NCBI GenBank assembly: GCA_019634625.1
Contig: JAHCBA010000005.1
Location: 62,001 to 126,000, forward strand
Origin: Verrucomicrobiia bacterium
GTDB lineage: Bacteria; Verrucomicrobiota; Verrucomicrobiia; Limisphaerales; CAIMTB01
Direction: 5' to 3'
DNA: 64,000 nt
Shown here: positions 45,869 to 53,848 of the stretch, in pieces
Layout: every line of letters begins with the position of its first letter
How positions within the stretch are numbered: the first letter of the stretch is position 1
Notes under the pieces: model-generated
What the model was told of the DNA's origin: nothing
Databases searched by the model: none
What the model saw: only the letters and a program-made list of their open reading frames with translations
Program-made: the position numbers and the translations under genes

Positions 45869-47134
45869 ATGCAGAATCTGGTCGCGATTCTCGGGATCCC
45901 GGCGTTCATCGGGCTGGCGTGGCTGCTGTCGCTGCGGCGCACGGCGTTTCCATGGCGGACGGTGGTGGCGGGGTTGGCGCTGCAGGGCTGTTTCGCGCTG
46001 GTGATTCTGCGGACCGAGGCTGGGTTGTGGGTGTTCGCGTGGACGCAGCGGGCGTTCAACCGGCTGCTGGGGTTCGCCGGGGAGGGGGCGCGGATGGTGT
46101 TCGGGCCGTTGGCGGACGGGGAATCGCTGGGCGGCGCCTTCGGTCCGACCCAGGTCCATATCGTGGCGGTGATGGTGACGGCGACGATCATCGTGGTCGC
46201 GGCGTTGTCGGCACTGCTTTACCACTGGGGCTGGCTGCAGCGGGTGGTGGCGATGGCGGCGTGGGTGATGCGGCGGCTGATGCGGACCAGTGGGAGCGAG
46301 AGTCTGGCGGCGGCGGCGAACATCTTCGTGGGGCAGGCGGAGGCGCCGCTGGTGGTGCGGCCCTATCTGCGTGGGATGACGCGGAGCGAGTTGCTGTCGC
46401 TGATGACCGGGGGCATGGCCACCATCGCGGGAGGCGTGGGGGCGGTGTATGTCACGCTCGGGGTGCAGGCGGGCGAGGCGAACATGGCGGGGCACCTGCT
46501 GACGGCATCGGTCATGAGCGCGCCGGCGGCGCTGCTTGTCGCCAAGGTCATGCTGCCTGAGATCGAGGCCAGCGAGACGTCGGAGGGGGCGGAGCTGGCG
46601 ACCGGTCGGGAGGCGGCGAACAGCATCGATGCCCTGTGCCGCGGGGCGGGCGAAGGGATGAAACTGTCGTTGAACGTGCTGGCCATGCTGATCGCGTTTG
46701 TCGCCATCGTGGCCCTGGCGAATTTCCTGTTCGGGCTGGCGCAACGGCCGTTGGGCGTGGTCCAGCCGGTGACGCTTCAGCAGGTGCTGGGATGGCTGAA
46801 TGCGCCGCTGGCGTGGCTGATGGGGGTGCCGTGGAAGGATTGTGTGACGGTGGGATCGGTTCTGGGGGAGCGGGTGATTCTCAACGAGTTTGTGGGGTAC
46901 ACCACCCTGGCGGCCCAACGACCGGAGATCGAGCCGCGCAGTTTCGTGATTGCGACCTACGCCCTGTGCGGATTCGCGAATTTCGGGAGCGTCGCGATCC
47001 AGATTGGCGGCATTGGGGCCCTGATTCCGGAACGGCGGGGGGAATTGGCCGCGCTGGGGTTGAGAGCGATGGTGGGCGGGGTTCTGGCATCGTATCTGAC
47101 CGCGGCGATGGCGGGGCTGCTCTTGGGGGGATGA
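45869..47134 (+). CDS. Concentrative nucleoside transporter (CNT/NupC family)
   Basis: 421 residues with about ten hydrophobic helices. A sodium- or proton-driven importer of nucleosides in the inner membrane. Diagnostic segments are 'SESLAAAANIFVGQAEAPLV' (the nucleoside/cation-binding G-Q-x-E-A-P motif), 'MTGGMATIAGGVGAVYV', 'LLTASVMSAPAALLVAKVM', 'GERVILNEFVGYTTL' and 'SFVIATYALCGFANFGSVAI'. The start 'MQNLVAILGIPAFIGLAWLL' fits. It may complement the purine salvage enzyme apt elsewhere in the window, though they are far apart. The TolC-like gene follows after 116 bases. Confidence 0.94.
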   Translation: MQNLVAILGIPAFIGLAWLLSLRRTAFPWRTVVAGLALQGCFALVILRTEAGLWVFAWTQRAFNRLLGFAGEGARMVFGPLADGESLGGAFGPTQVHIVAVMVTATIIVVAALSALLYHWGWLQRVVAMAAWVMRRLMRTSGSESLAAAANIFVGQAEAPLVVRPYLRGMTRSELLSLMTGGMATIAGGVGAVYVTLGVQAGEANMAGHLLTASVMSAPAALLVAKVMLPEIEASETSEGAELATGREAANSIDALCRGAGEGMKLSLNVLAMLIAFVAIVALANFLFGLAQRPLGVVQPVTLQQVLGWLNAPLAWLMGVPWKDCVTVGSVLGERVILNEFVGYTTLAAQRPEIEPRSFVIATYALCGFANFGSVAIQIGGIGALIPERRGELAALGLRAMVGGVLASYLTAAMAGLLLGG

Positions 47135-47250
47135 GTGGGGAGCGGGAGGGGGGGGGGACTTGCGGAGTTCGTCCTGCCGGATGGGGAAGGCGCTCGAGCG
47201 TCCGCGTGGGATTTGACGAAGCGGGGCGGTTCGAACAGGCTGGCGCCGCG

Positions 47251-48813
47251 ATGCGCAGCACGTTGGTCCTTCTCAGGTGGTTGCCGGTGTTCATGGTCGC
47301 CTGCATGTCGGGGCGCGCGGTGGCGGCGGCGGCGGTGGAGCGGCCGATTGCCCTGGCGGACTGCATCGCGATGGCGTTGGAGCACAACCTGGACATCCAG
47401 ATCGAGCGGTATTCGCCGTTGATCGCCGAGTCGCGGTTGCGGCTGGTGTACGGCGACTACGATCCGCAGGTGACGTTCCGGGGTTCCCACAGTTACAGCC
47501 AGTCGCCGGGCGGCGTGGACGATCGCGGACCGTTCAGCGGACGGGAGAGCGAGTCGGACAACTTCTCGGCCTCGTTGTCCGGTCTGGCGCCCGGGGGCTT
47601 GAGCTACAGCATCTCGACCTTTGCGGGGGACCGGCTGGACCGGCAGGAATTGCGGGACCCGATCACGGGGGATCCGTTCATGACGCAGTCGCCGTTTGCG
47701 CAGGCGGAGTTTGCGGTGGGGGAGTTGCGTCAGCCGCTGCTCCGGAACTTCTGGATCGACGGGACGCGGTTGAATGTGGGGTTGCGGAGGCGGGATCTGC
47801 GGATTTCGGATTTGAACCTGCGGCTGCAGATCATCAACACGGTGAGCAGCGTGGAGCAGGCGTACTACGACCTGATTGCGGCGCGGGAGAACGTGGTGAG
47901 TGCGGAAATCGCGCTGCAACTGGCGAGAAAGCTGTACGAGGAGAACAAGAAGCGGGTGGAGGTGGGGGCGATGGCGCAGTTGGACGAGCGGCAGGCGCAG
48001 GCGCAGATGGCGGCGAGCGAGGCTGCGGTGATCGAGGCGCGGCGGGCGGTGAACTTCGCCGGGAACATCCTCAAGAACCTGCTGACGGACAACTACCAGG
48101 AGTGGCACCGGGTGGAGATTGTGCCGGCGGAGAAACTCGACGCCCTGCCGCAGGCACTGGATGTCGAGGAAGCCTGGGACCTTGCGTTCCGGCTGCGGCC
48201 TGACCTGCTGGCCCTCGTGATCGACATGGAGCGGCGGAACCTGCTGACGCGGTACACGCGGAACCAGCTGTTCCCGCAACTGGATGTGTTCGGAGCGTTC
48301 GGGTGGCAGGGGGCCGATGCTTCGGGACGGTCGATCGGGGATTCGTACAGCCAGGTTCTCGACGGGTCGGCGCCCCGGCACAGTTACGGGGCCGTCCTGA
48401 GTTTTCCCCTGAGCAACCGGCGGGCGCGGGAGAACTTCCGGATCAGCAAGGACGAGAAGGCCCAGGCGGAACTGCGGCTGCGACAGGCCCGGCAGCAGAT
48501 CATGGTGGGCGTGCACGATGCGATCCAGGAGGCGGAATCGAGCTTTCAGCGGGTGGGGGCCACGCGTGCGGCGCGGCAGTTTGCGGAGGAGGCCCTGGAC
48601 GCGGAGGAGAAGAAGCTGGCGAACGGGAAGAGCACCAGTTTCGAGGTGCTGCGATTGCAGCGGGACCTGACCCAGGCGCGCCGCGACGAAACGCGGGCCC
48701 TGGCGGATTACAACAAGGCGCTGGCGACGGTCCGGCAGCGGCAAGGTTCGAGCCTGCTGAAGTTCGATCTGGAGACGGCGGTGGAGATTCCGGATCGGGC
48801 GCGGCTGCCTTGA
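47251..48813 (+). CDS. TolC-family outer-membrane efflux protein
   Basis: 520 residues from ATG 47251, leader 'WLPVFMVACMSGRAVAAAA'. 'IALADCIAMALEHNLDIQIE' opens the first OEP repeat; long coiled-coil helices follow ('VEQAYYDLIAARENVVSAEI', 'ARKLYEENKKRVEVGAMAQL', 'RARENFRISKDEKAQAELRL', 'DAEEKKLANGKSTSFEVLRL'). It should trimerise into an outer-membrane channel and periplasmic tunnel. No RND or ABC pump or membrane-fusion protein is adjacent, so its pump partner must be encoded elsewhere. The beta-barrel part is somewhat enlarged ('SYSISTFAGDRLDRQELRDP'). Confidence 0.92.
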   Translation: MRSTLVLLRWLPVFMVACMSGRAVAAAAVERPIALADCIAMALEHNLDIQIERYSPLIAESRLRLVYGDYDPQVTFRGSHSYSQSPGGVDDRGPFSGRESESDNFSASLSGLAPGGLSYSISTFAGDRLDRQELRDPITGDPFMTQSPFAQAEFAVGELRQPLLRNFWIDGTRLNVGLRRRDLRISDLNLRLQIINTVSSVEQAYYDLIAARENVVSAEIALQLARKLYEENKKRVEVGAMAQLDERQAQAQMAASEAAVIEARRAVNFAGNILKNLLTDNYQEWHRVEIVPAEKLDALPQALDVEEAWDLAFRLRPDLLALVIDMERRNLLTRYTRNQLFPQLDVFGAFGWQGADASGRSIGDSYSQVLDGSAPRHSYGAVLSFPLSNRRARENFRISKDEKAQAELRLRQARQQIMVGVHDAIQEAESSFQRVGATRAARQFAEEALDAEEKKLANGKSTSFEVLRLQRDLTQARRDETRALADYNKALATVRQRQGSSLLKFDLETAVEIPDRARLP

Positions 48814-48879
48814 TCTTTCCGGTCGCGGCCGGACACCCGCGGCCATCGACGACCTCTTACGGGAAGATCACGGGGCAGA

Positions 48880-49383
48880 TTACGGGGCGTTGGCGGGACG
48901 TTGCGGGCCCGGGTAGGGATCGAATGCCGGGGCGGCGAAGAGACCGTTCGCCGGCAGGGGCATCACGGATGATTCCCCGACGTAGGTTGCGGGAGAGACC
49001 CGGTAGATGACTCCCGAGGGCACCGCGGAAGCAAAGGGGGAAACGTTGATCGGACTGCCATCCATCGCGAAGGCCTCCAAGCCCCCAAGAGGCGTGGAAG
49101 GACCGGCGGGTTCGGTGGCCACCTGGAAGACACTGATTCCGAAGATCAGGGCACCGGTCGCCAGTGCCGCGTAGGAGCCGGCCAGGAGGGGTTCATGGCG
49201 CACATTGTGCCAAAGGCGCTCCCACCACGGGATCTCGGGGGTCCGGGAGCCCGCCCGGATGTTGACGAGGACACGATGGGGCAGCAGATCGAAGAAACCG
49301 GGCGGAGGCGTCTCGTGCCGTTTCAGCGCGAGGAGACTGAGGAGACGTCGATTGGCTTCGTCGGGGTTGGGGACCATCGTCAT
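48880..49383 (-). CDS. Membrane protein paired with an ECF sigma factor (putative anti-sigma)
   Basis: 167 residues. The N-terminal 70 residues are cytosolic and helical ('DEANRRLLSLLALKRHETPP', 'GFFDLLPHRVLVNIR'), one membrane helix follows ('LLAGSYAALATGALIFGISV'), then a proline- and serine-rich periplasmic tail of about 65 residues. It overlaps the sigma factor gene by 4 bases, the usual layout for an anti-sigma factor. It lacks a zinc-binding HxxxCxxC motif, so it is not a ZAS-type anti-sigma; the role is inferred from position. Confidence 0.7.
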   Translation of the reverse strand: MTMVPNPDEANRRLLSLLALKRHETPPPGFFDLLPHRVLVNIRAGSRTPEIPWWERLWHNVRHEPLLAGSYAALATGALIFGISVFQVATEPAGPSTPLGGLEAFAMDGSPINVSPFASAVPSGVIYRVSPATYVGESSVMPLPANGLFAAPAFDPYPGPQRPANAP

Positions 49384-50015
49384 TGGAGGTAATCGGACAG
49401 GTAAGCCTGGAGTTGCTGGCGCGCGTAGAACAGCCGCGATCGCACGGTGCCCGGGTTGCAGTCCATGATGGTGGCGATTTCCTCGTGGGGAAGCCCTTGG
49501 ATGTCGTGCAGAACTACCACCATTCTATGCACTTCCGACAGCTTGAGCAGGGCGGCGTTCAACTTTTCCTGAAGTTCTCCCAGGTCGATGTCACGGCGGG
49601 GCGTCCGGTCGGAGATGAGGGACACAATTTCGGGATCGTGTTCGGCCTGGAAGTCGAGGTCGTTAAGGCTGAGGTGGACGACCCGCTGGCGTCGTTGCTT
49701 GAGAAAATTGAGGGTCCGGTTCACCGCGATGCGGTACAGCCAGGTGAAGAAGCTGCAGTCGCCCTTGAAACCGCGAAGGGCGTTGTGGGCCTTGATGAAC
49801 GATTCCTGGGTGATGTCGGCGGCATCCTCGTGATTGGCCGTCATGTGGTACACGGTGCCGTACACCCGCTCCTGATGGCGCCGAACCAGCTCGCCGAAGG
49901 CATCCAGGTCTCCGGCCCTGGCCCGCTGCACAAGCATGGCATCGTCCACTGGCGGAGGCGGGTTGCCTCCTGGCGTGGGCGACACGGCGGGTGCAGTCGC
50001 TGACGGTTTCGACAT
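49380..50015 (-). CDS. ECF-family RNA polymerase sigma factor
   Basis: 211 residues. Sigma region 2 is 'LVQRARAGDLDAFGELVRRH' through 'ADITQESFIKAHNALRGFKG' and 'FFTWLYRIAVNRTLNFLKQR'; region 4 is 'LSEVHRMVVVLHDIQGLPHE' with helix-turn-helix 'EEIATIMDCNPGTVRSRLFY'. The first 25 residues are a proline-rich extension. It starts 6 bases after the polyprenyl synthase stop and overlaps the presumed anti-sigma gene, so the three form one operon. The target promoters are unknown. Confidence 0.95.
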   Translation of the reverse strand: MSKPSATAPAVSPTPGGNPPPPVDDAMLVQRARAGDLDAFGELVRRHQERVYGTVYHMTANHEDAADITQESFIKAHNALRGFKGDCSFFTWLYRIAVNRTLNFLKQRRQRVVHLSLNDLDFQAEHDPEIVSLISDRTPRRDIDLGELQEKLNAALLKLSEVHRMVVVLHDIQGLPHEEIATIMDCNPGTVRSRLFYARQQLQAYLSDYLQ

Positions 50016-50021
50016 GGCGTT

Positions 50022-51071
50022 TCAGGAGTCAACCAGGCAAGCCGCCTGATCGGCGAGGTGGACGGTGAGAGCGAGAAGGGCGGACGACCCGTCCGACGAG
50101 CCGAGGAAGGCGAGGGCGGACCGGGCACTGTGGAGATGCGCGTCCACGACATCGCGGCAGGCGGCGGCCGCGCCGTAGCGGGCGAGGACGGGGCGGATTC
50201 CCGGCGGCGCTGCGGGCGCGGTTCCACCCAGGAAGCGTTCGATGAGCTGACGGTCGGACGGGCTGGCCCGCTGGTAGGCGAGCAGGATGGGGAGGGTGAC
50301 TTTGCCGTTGGCCAGGTCGGTCCCGAGGGTTTTTCCGGCCGTCTGCTCGTTGCCGAAGACATCGAGGCAGTCGTCGAAGATCTGGTAGGCCGTGCCGAAT
50401 TCGAGGCCGAAGCGACGGAGCGAGGTGCGATGAGCGGCCTGATGGGTGGCCAGCAGGGCTCCGATCTCACAGGCGAGGGCGAACAGTTCGGCGGTTTTGA
50501 GCTGGAGGATCCGGAAGTACTGCTCGATCGGCTGATCGACACGACCGGGGCGCAGGGTCTGGAGGATCTCCCCGGAACAGACCGCCTTGGTGGCCGCCGA
50601 GACGGCGCGGCAGACGTCGGTGGTGGGATAGCCCGACGCCAGTTTCAGGGCGTGGGCGAAGAGGCAATCGCCGAGCAGGACGGCGGTTCGATTCCCGAAG
50701 CGGGCGGCGACCGTGGGCAACTGGCGCCGGACCCCGGCGGCATCGATCACATCGTCGTGGACGAGGGTGGCAAGGTGAACGAGTTCAACGATGGCAGCGC
50801 CGGTGACATGGGAGGGTTGGAGGCTGCCGACCGCCCTGGCGCTGAGGGCCACCAGGACTGGCCGGAGTTGCTTGCCACTGGCGGAGAGGGCATAGCGGGC
50901 GCCTTCGGCGACTTCCTCCTCGAAGGTGGCCACCTGGGCCTCGAGGAAGCGGCGAACGTCGGCCAGGAACGGTGCCAGGGGATCGGAGACCTCCCGCCAA
51001 GCCCTGCTTGTCGTCGCAGGGCTTGACCGGGGAGGCCCTCCCTGCGCGGGCTTGAGTTCGGCGGCCAACAT
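50022..51071 (-). CDS. Polyprenyl diphosphate synthase
   Basis: 349 residues from ATG 51071 (a TTG at 51098 adds nine). A trans-prenyltransferase building long isoprenoid chains from IPP for quinones or lipid carriers. The first Asp-rich motif is 'LVHDDVIDAAGVRR', the second 'YQIFDDCLDVFGNEQTAGKT'; 'SASGKQLRPVLVALSA' is the G-K-x-x-R-P substrate loop and 'GKVTLPILLAY' is also typical. The chain length cannot be read with certainty; small residues before the first DDxxD ('IVELVHLATLVHDD') fit octaprenyl-type enzymes. It leads an operon with the ECF sigma factor. Confidence 0.93.
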   Translation of the reverse strand: MLAAELKPAQGGPPRSSPATTSRAWREVSDPLAPFLADVRRFLEAQVATFEEEVAEGARYALSASGKQLRPVLVALSARAVGSLQPSHVTGAAIVELVHLATLVHDDVIDAAGVRRQLPTVAARFGNRTAVLLGDCLFAHALKLASGYPTTDVCRAVSAATKAVCSGEILQTLRPGRVDQPIEQYFRILQLKTAELFALACEIGALLATHQAAHRTSLRRFGLEFGTAYQIFDDCLDVFGNEQTAGKTLGTDLANGKVTLPILLAYQRASPSDRQLIERFLGGTAPAAPPGIRPVLARYGAAAACRDVVDAHLHSARSALAFLGSSDGSSALLALTVHLADQAACLVDS

Positions 51072-51169
51072 CGGTTGCGACTCTAGGTTTGCGGGCAATT
51101 CAAGTCAAACCGTTCACCCTGTTGGAATTTGCGATTGTGCGCCGGGGGCGGCGCGGGAATCTTGACGAC

Positions 51170-52315
51170 GTGCAGGCATCGTATCGTTCCTGGAGAAGTC
51201 GGCTCGGCGGACTGGTGGTGGGATGGGTCCTGATCTGCGGAGGGGCAGGCGCGGGCACAACTGGGGACGTCGGGGGGGAAAGCGCGGGACGGACGATCGG
51301 TTGGGCGGAGCTGGAGACCGGGGCGTATGCGGCTTACCTCGATCGACTTCGGGCGGCCGGTTGTCCTCCGGAGCGGGTGCGGCTGATCGTGCTGGCCGAC
51401 GCGGACGAGTGGCTCCTGCAGCGGCGGATTTCGCAGGCGGTGGCCGGCGATTTTCCCTGGTGGAAGGCCGAGCCTCCCACGGCGACGGATCCGGCATTTG
51501 GAAACCAGTACGCCCAATTGCGGGCGCAACGGGCGGAGCTGGTGCGACGCCACTTGGGCGAGGATGCGGAGGACGGGGGCGAAGGGGTGGATGAGGTGCC
51601 GATCGTGGTGCCGCTGTCGGGGCCGGTTTTGGGGGCGTTGCCGCGGGACAAGTACAACCGGGTGCAGGAGATCTGCGCGCGCTCGCTGGACCGGCACCAG
51701 GGGTATTTCAATGCGCGCCAGTCCGAGGGGGTATTCTTGAACCAGGGCGACATGGCGCGATTGCGGGACTTCACAAGGGTTCACCTGGCCGAAATCCTGA
51801 CGAGCGAAGAGCTGGAGGAGTTCCTCCTGCGTTATTCCCACAATGCGAACCGGTTGCGGCGCGAATTGGCGGGTTTGGAGCCGACCCCGGAGGAATTTCG
51901 CGGGGTCTTCCGGGCGGTGGACGCCCTGGAGCACCGCTTGCAACTGGAGTACGGCGCCATCGATTCCCTGAGTGCGCGTCAGCGGGAGAGGTTCGAGCGG
52001 GAGCGGGAGGAGGCGATCCGGGAGGTGCTGGCCCCGGACCGGTATCAGCGATACCTGGTGGGCCGGTACCCCTTGTTCCGGCAGGCCCAACTGGCGATTC
52101 GACGGGCGGGGCTACCGGACGACCGGGTACTGGCCTTTTACGAGATCCTCAATGCCCACGAGAGCCGGAGGCGGGAGGTGTTGAACAATACGGCGCTCAA
52201 CGCGGGGCAGCGACAGGCGGGCCTGGAGGAGCTGGAGCGGGAGCGGGAGCGGGGCTTGCGTCAGGCCCTTGGCGACGACGGGTATCGTCAGTACCGGGAA
52301 TCGCTCGTGAACTAG
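51170..52315 (+). CDS. Exported helical protein of unknown function
   Basis: 381 residues from a GTG at 51170; a TTG at 51089 would overlap the divergent synthase gene. One hydrophobic leader 'LGGLVVGWVLICGGAGAG'. The rest is highly charged and helical, with heptad-like stretches ('LSARQRERFEREREEAIREV', 'RQAGLEELERERERGLRQAL') and 'YLVGRYPLFRQAQLAIRRAG'. It resembles verrucomicrobial periplasmic proteins with Spy/LTXXQ-like character that I cannot name. The 3' end overlaps the convergent gene at 52197-52829 by 119 bases, which is unusual for this compact genome. Confidence 0.7.
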   Translation: MQASYRSWRSRLGGLVVGWVLICGGAGAGTTGDVGGESAGRTIGWAELETGAYAAYLDRLRAAGCPPERVRLIVLADADEWLLQRRISQAVAGDFPWWKAEPPTATDPAFGNQYAQLRAQRAELVRRHLGEDAEDGGEGVDEVPIVVPLSGPVLGALPRDKYNRVQEICARSLDRHQGYFNARQSEGVFLNQGDMARLRDFTRVHLAEILTSEELEEFLLRYSHNANRLRRELAGLEPTPEEFRGVFRAVDALEHRLQLEYGAIDSLSARQRERFEREREEAIREVLAPDRYQRYLVGRYPLFRQAQLAIRRAGLPDDRVLAFYEILNAHESRRREVLNNTALNAGQRQAGLEELERERERGLRQALGDDGYRQYRESLVN

Positions 52316-52829
52316 CGGCTGGCACGGACGGGCGGCGGCCCGTTGGGGCGGGGGTGAGCGACGGGAGCTTGTCGGCGGCGTGCAGGTCCACGGTGGCGAG
52401 TTCGCGCCACGGATGTTCCCGGCGGTTCAGGTAGAGGGCTCGTGGCAGAAGCTGCACTTCGTGGCCGAAGCAATGGAGGACCACCGTGCCCGGGAGGTAC
52501 ATCAGGTCATCGAAGACCGTCGCGCCGAAGGGGACCGGCAGGCGTGGCTGATCGAAGCGGACCGTGTCGGGAAGCGAGGGCGGTTCCGGATCGAGACGCT
52601 CCTCAGGGAAACGAAGGGTAACCGCGGGGATTCCCAGGTTCGGGTGGGCGATGCGAAGGGCGGGAGTGCCGGTAGCCTCGGTCAGGAAAGTGACCTCCCA
52701 AGGTCCATGACGCGTACGAAGGTGACGGTCGCATCCGTACAGCAGCAGGTAGCCTGTCAGTGCCAGCAGGGCGGGAATGGCGAAAATGCGCCAGGCAGGC
52801 GCTGTCTGCGGGGGTGCGGACTCGGTCAT
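52197..52829 (-). CDS. Membrane-anchored protein of unknown function
   Basis: 210 residues from ATG 52829 (ATGA overlap with the previous gene's stop). One N-terminal helix 'FAIPALLALTGYLLLYGCD', then a beta-rich domain ('PWEVTFLTEATGTPALRIAH', 'GIPAVTLRFPEERLD', 'GTVVLHCFGHEVQLLPRALY') probably in the periplasm. The last 55 residues are Pro/Ala-rich and lie over the 3' end of the opposite-strand gene, so the native stop may have been lost or the tail may be disordered. I recognise no family. It is co-transcribed with the membrane protein upstream. Confidence 0.65.
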   Translation of the reverse strand: MTESAPPQTAPAWRIFAIPALLALTGYLLLYGCDRHLRTRHGPWEVTFLTEATGTPALRIAHPNLGIPAVTLRFPEERLDPEPPSLPDTVRFDQPRLPVPFGATVFDDLMYLPGTVVLHCFGHEVQLLPRALYLNRREHPWRELATVDLHAADKLPSLTPAPTGRRPSVPAASSRAIPGTDDTRRRQGPDASPAPAPAPAPPGPPVAAPR

Positions 52830-53713
52830 CGGGGGGATATGAATGGGTTCTCCGGGGCGACGGCGTCCGTGGGAGCGGGGAGCGGTTCCGGATCGGGGGG
52901 GCGAAACGGATTGGCCGGGGGTGAGGCGGGCGGGCGCGTGAGCTTCCAGGCGCCCCCGGCGGCGAAGATCCAACCGGCCACGAGGTGCAGGGGCAGGGCC
53001 ACGAGCAGGCCGACCAGGCTCAACTGCCGGCTCGCATAAAGCGCGACGGCCGCCGCCATCAGGAGGGCGCCGGGCAGGAGGGCCGCCTGCGCCAGTTGCC
53101 AGGCGACGCCAAGGGAAAGGGGACGTCCGACTAGAAACGCGGCGGTGGCGAGGATCGGAGTGTGGAGGAGGGCCAGGGCCAGCCAGGCGATGGCGAGTCC
53201 GAGGACGATCAGGGCACCGAGCAGCGCGAGCAGGGGGGTACGCCAGGCTGCGATCTGGGCGGAGGCCTCCGTTCGGGAGAGGGAGAAGCGTCCGTTTCGT
53301 GGGTAAGGCACCTGGGTCCAGCCGAACAGCGACCGGATGCCGAGGTGGGAGGCTTCAAGACTGAGGGTGACATCGGCGGCCTGGCCGATTTCGCGGGTTC
53401 CGTGGGGATCAATCACCAGGCTCAGGAACGCCCCCTGATGCAGGACGAGCGGGGCCGGATGTTCCCAGACCAGGGCACCCTGACGGATTTCCCCCCTCGC
53501 CGGGAGGGAGGCCGCAGCATGCTCGAGGGCGCGGCCCCAGGTCGCTTGAAAGGCCCACACCAGAATGCCCGCCGAGATCGCGGCAATGAGGGTCTGCCAG
53601 ATGCGCAGACGGGTTGGGGGGCCGGACGCCAGCGCCGCAACGCCCCCGAAGGTGGTGGGGAGGGGCAGGGCGTGGGGACGACTGTCGGTGTCAGTGGGCC
53701 CGGGGGCATCCAT
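52826..53713 (-). CDS. Multi-pass membrane protein of unknown function
   Basis: 295 residues from ATG 53713. One helix near 40-60 ('IWQTLIAAISAGILVWAF'), a periplasmic stretch with 'FLSLVIDPHGTREIGQAADV', then four helices ('LLALLGALIVLGLAIAWLAL', 'PILATAAFLVGR', 'ALLPGALLMAAAVALYASRQ', 'LVGLLVALPLHLVAGWIFAA') and a proline-rich tail 'NPFRPPDPEPLPAPTD'. The pattern is that of a membrane platform rather than a transporter; no family recognised. Divergent from the parE gene 135 bases away, and ATGA-coupled to the next gene. Confidence 0.7.
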   Translation of the reverse strand: MDAPGPTDTDSRPHALPLPTTFGGVAALASGPPTRLRIWQTLIAAISAGILVWAFQATWGRALEHAAASLPARGEIRQGALVWEHPAPLVLHQGAFLSLVIDPHGTREIGQAADVTLSLEASHLGIRSLFGWTQVPYPRNGRFSLSRTEASAQIAAWRTPLLALLGALIVLGLAIAWLALALLHTPILATAAFLVGRPLSLGVAWQLAQAALLPGALLMAAAVALYASRQLSLVGLLVALPLHLVAGWIFAAGGAWKLTRPPASPPANPFRPPDPEPLPAPTDAVAPENPFISPR

Positions 53714-53848
53714 CGATGGGCGCCATTCTCGGAGGGACGTCGGGGCGGCGCAAACGGGATTTCCGTGGGGACGGCCCGATGGGTGGGTGCGGTTCATGGA
53801 ATCGCGTTGCCACGATGCCGGGGGCACGCAGACAGTGGCGTTCGAAGC

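Noticed and set aside
42407-46918. A 1503-codon open frame on the minus strand
   Set aside because: It lies antisense to GH5, TrpB2, AraC and the nucleoside transporter, all with clear motifs. Its product is rich in Arg, His and Pro with no domain; it is an artefact of high GC and third-position bias.
47155-47190. Possible further copy of the palindromic family ('ACTTGCGGAGTTCGTCCTGCCGG')
   Set aside because: The match is short and imperfect, with no terminus. It is too weak to separate from chance in this GC-rich spacer.
51089-51169. TTG start at 51089 for the exported helical protein
   Set aside because: It would overlap the divergent polyprenyl synthase region and put about 40 residues before the signal peptide. 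GTG 51170 is closer to the leader.
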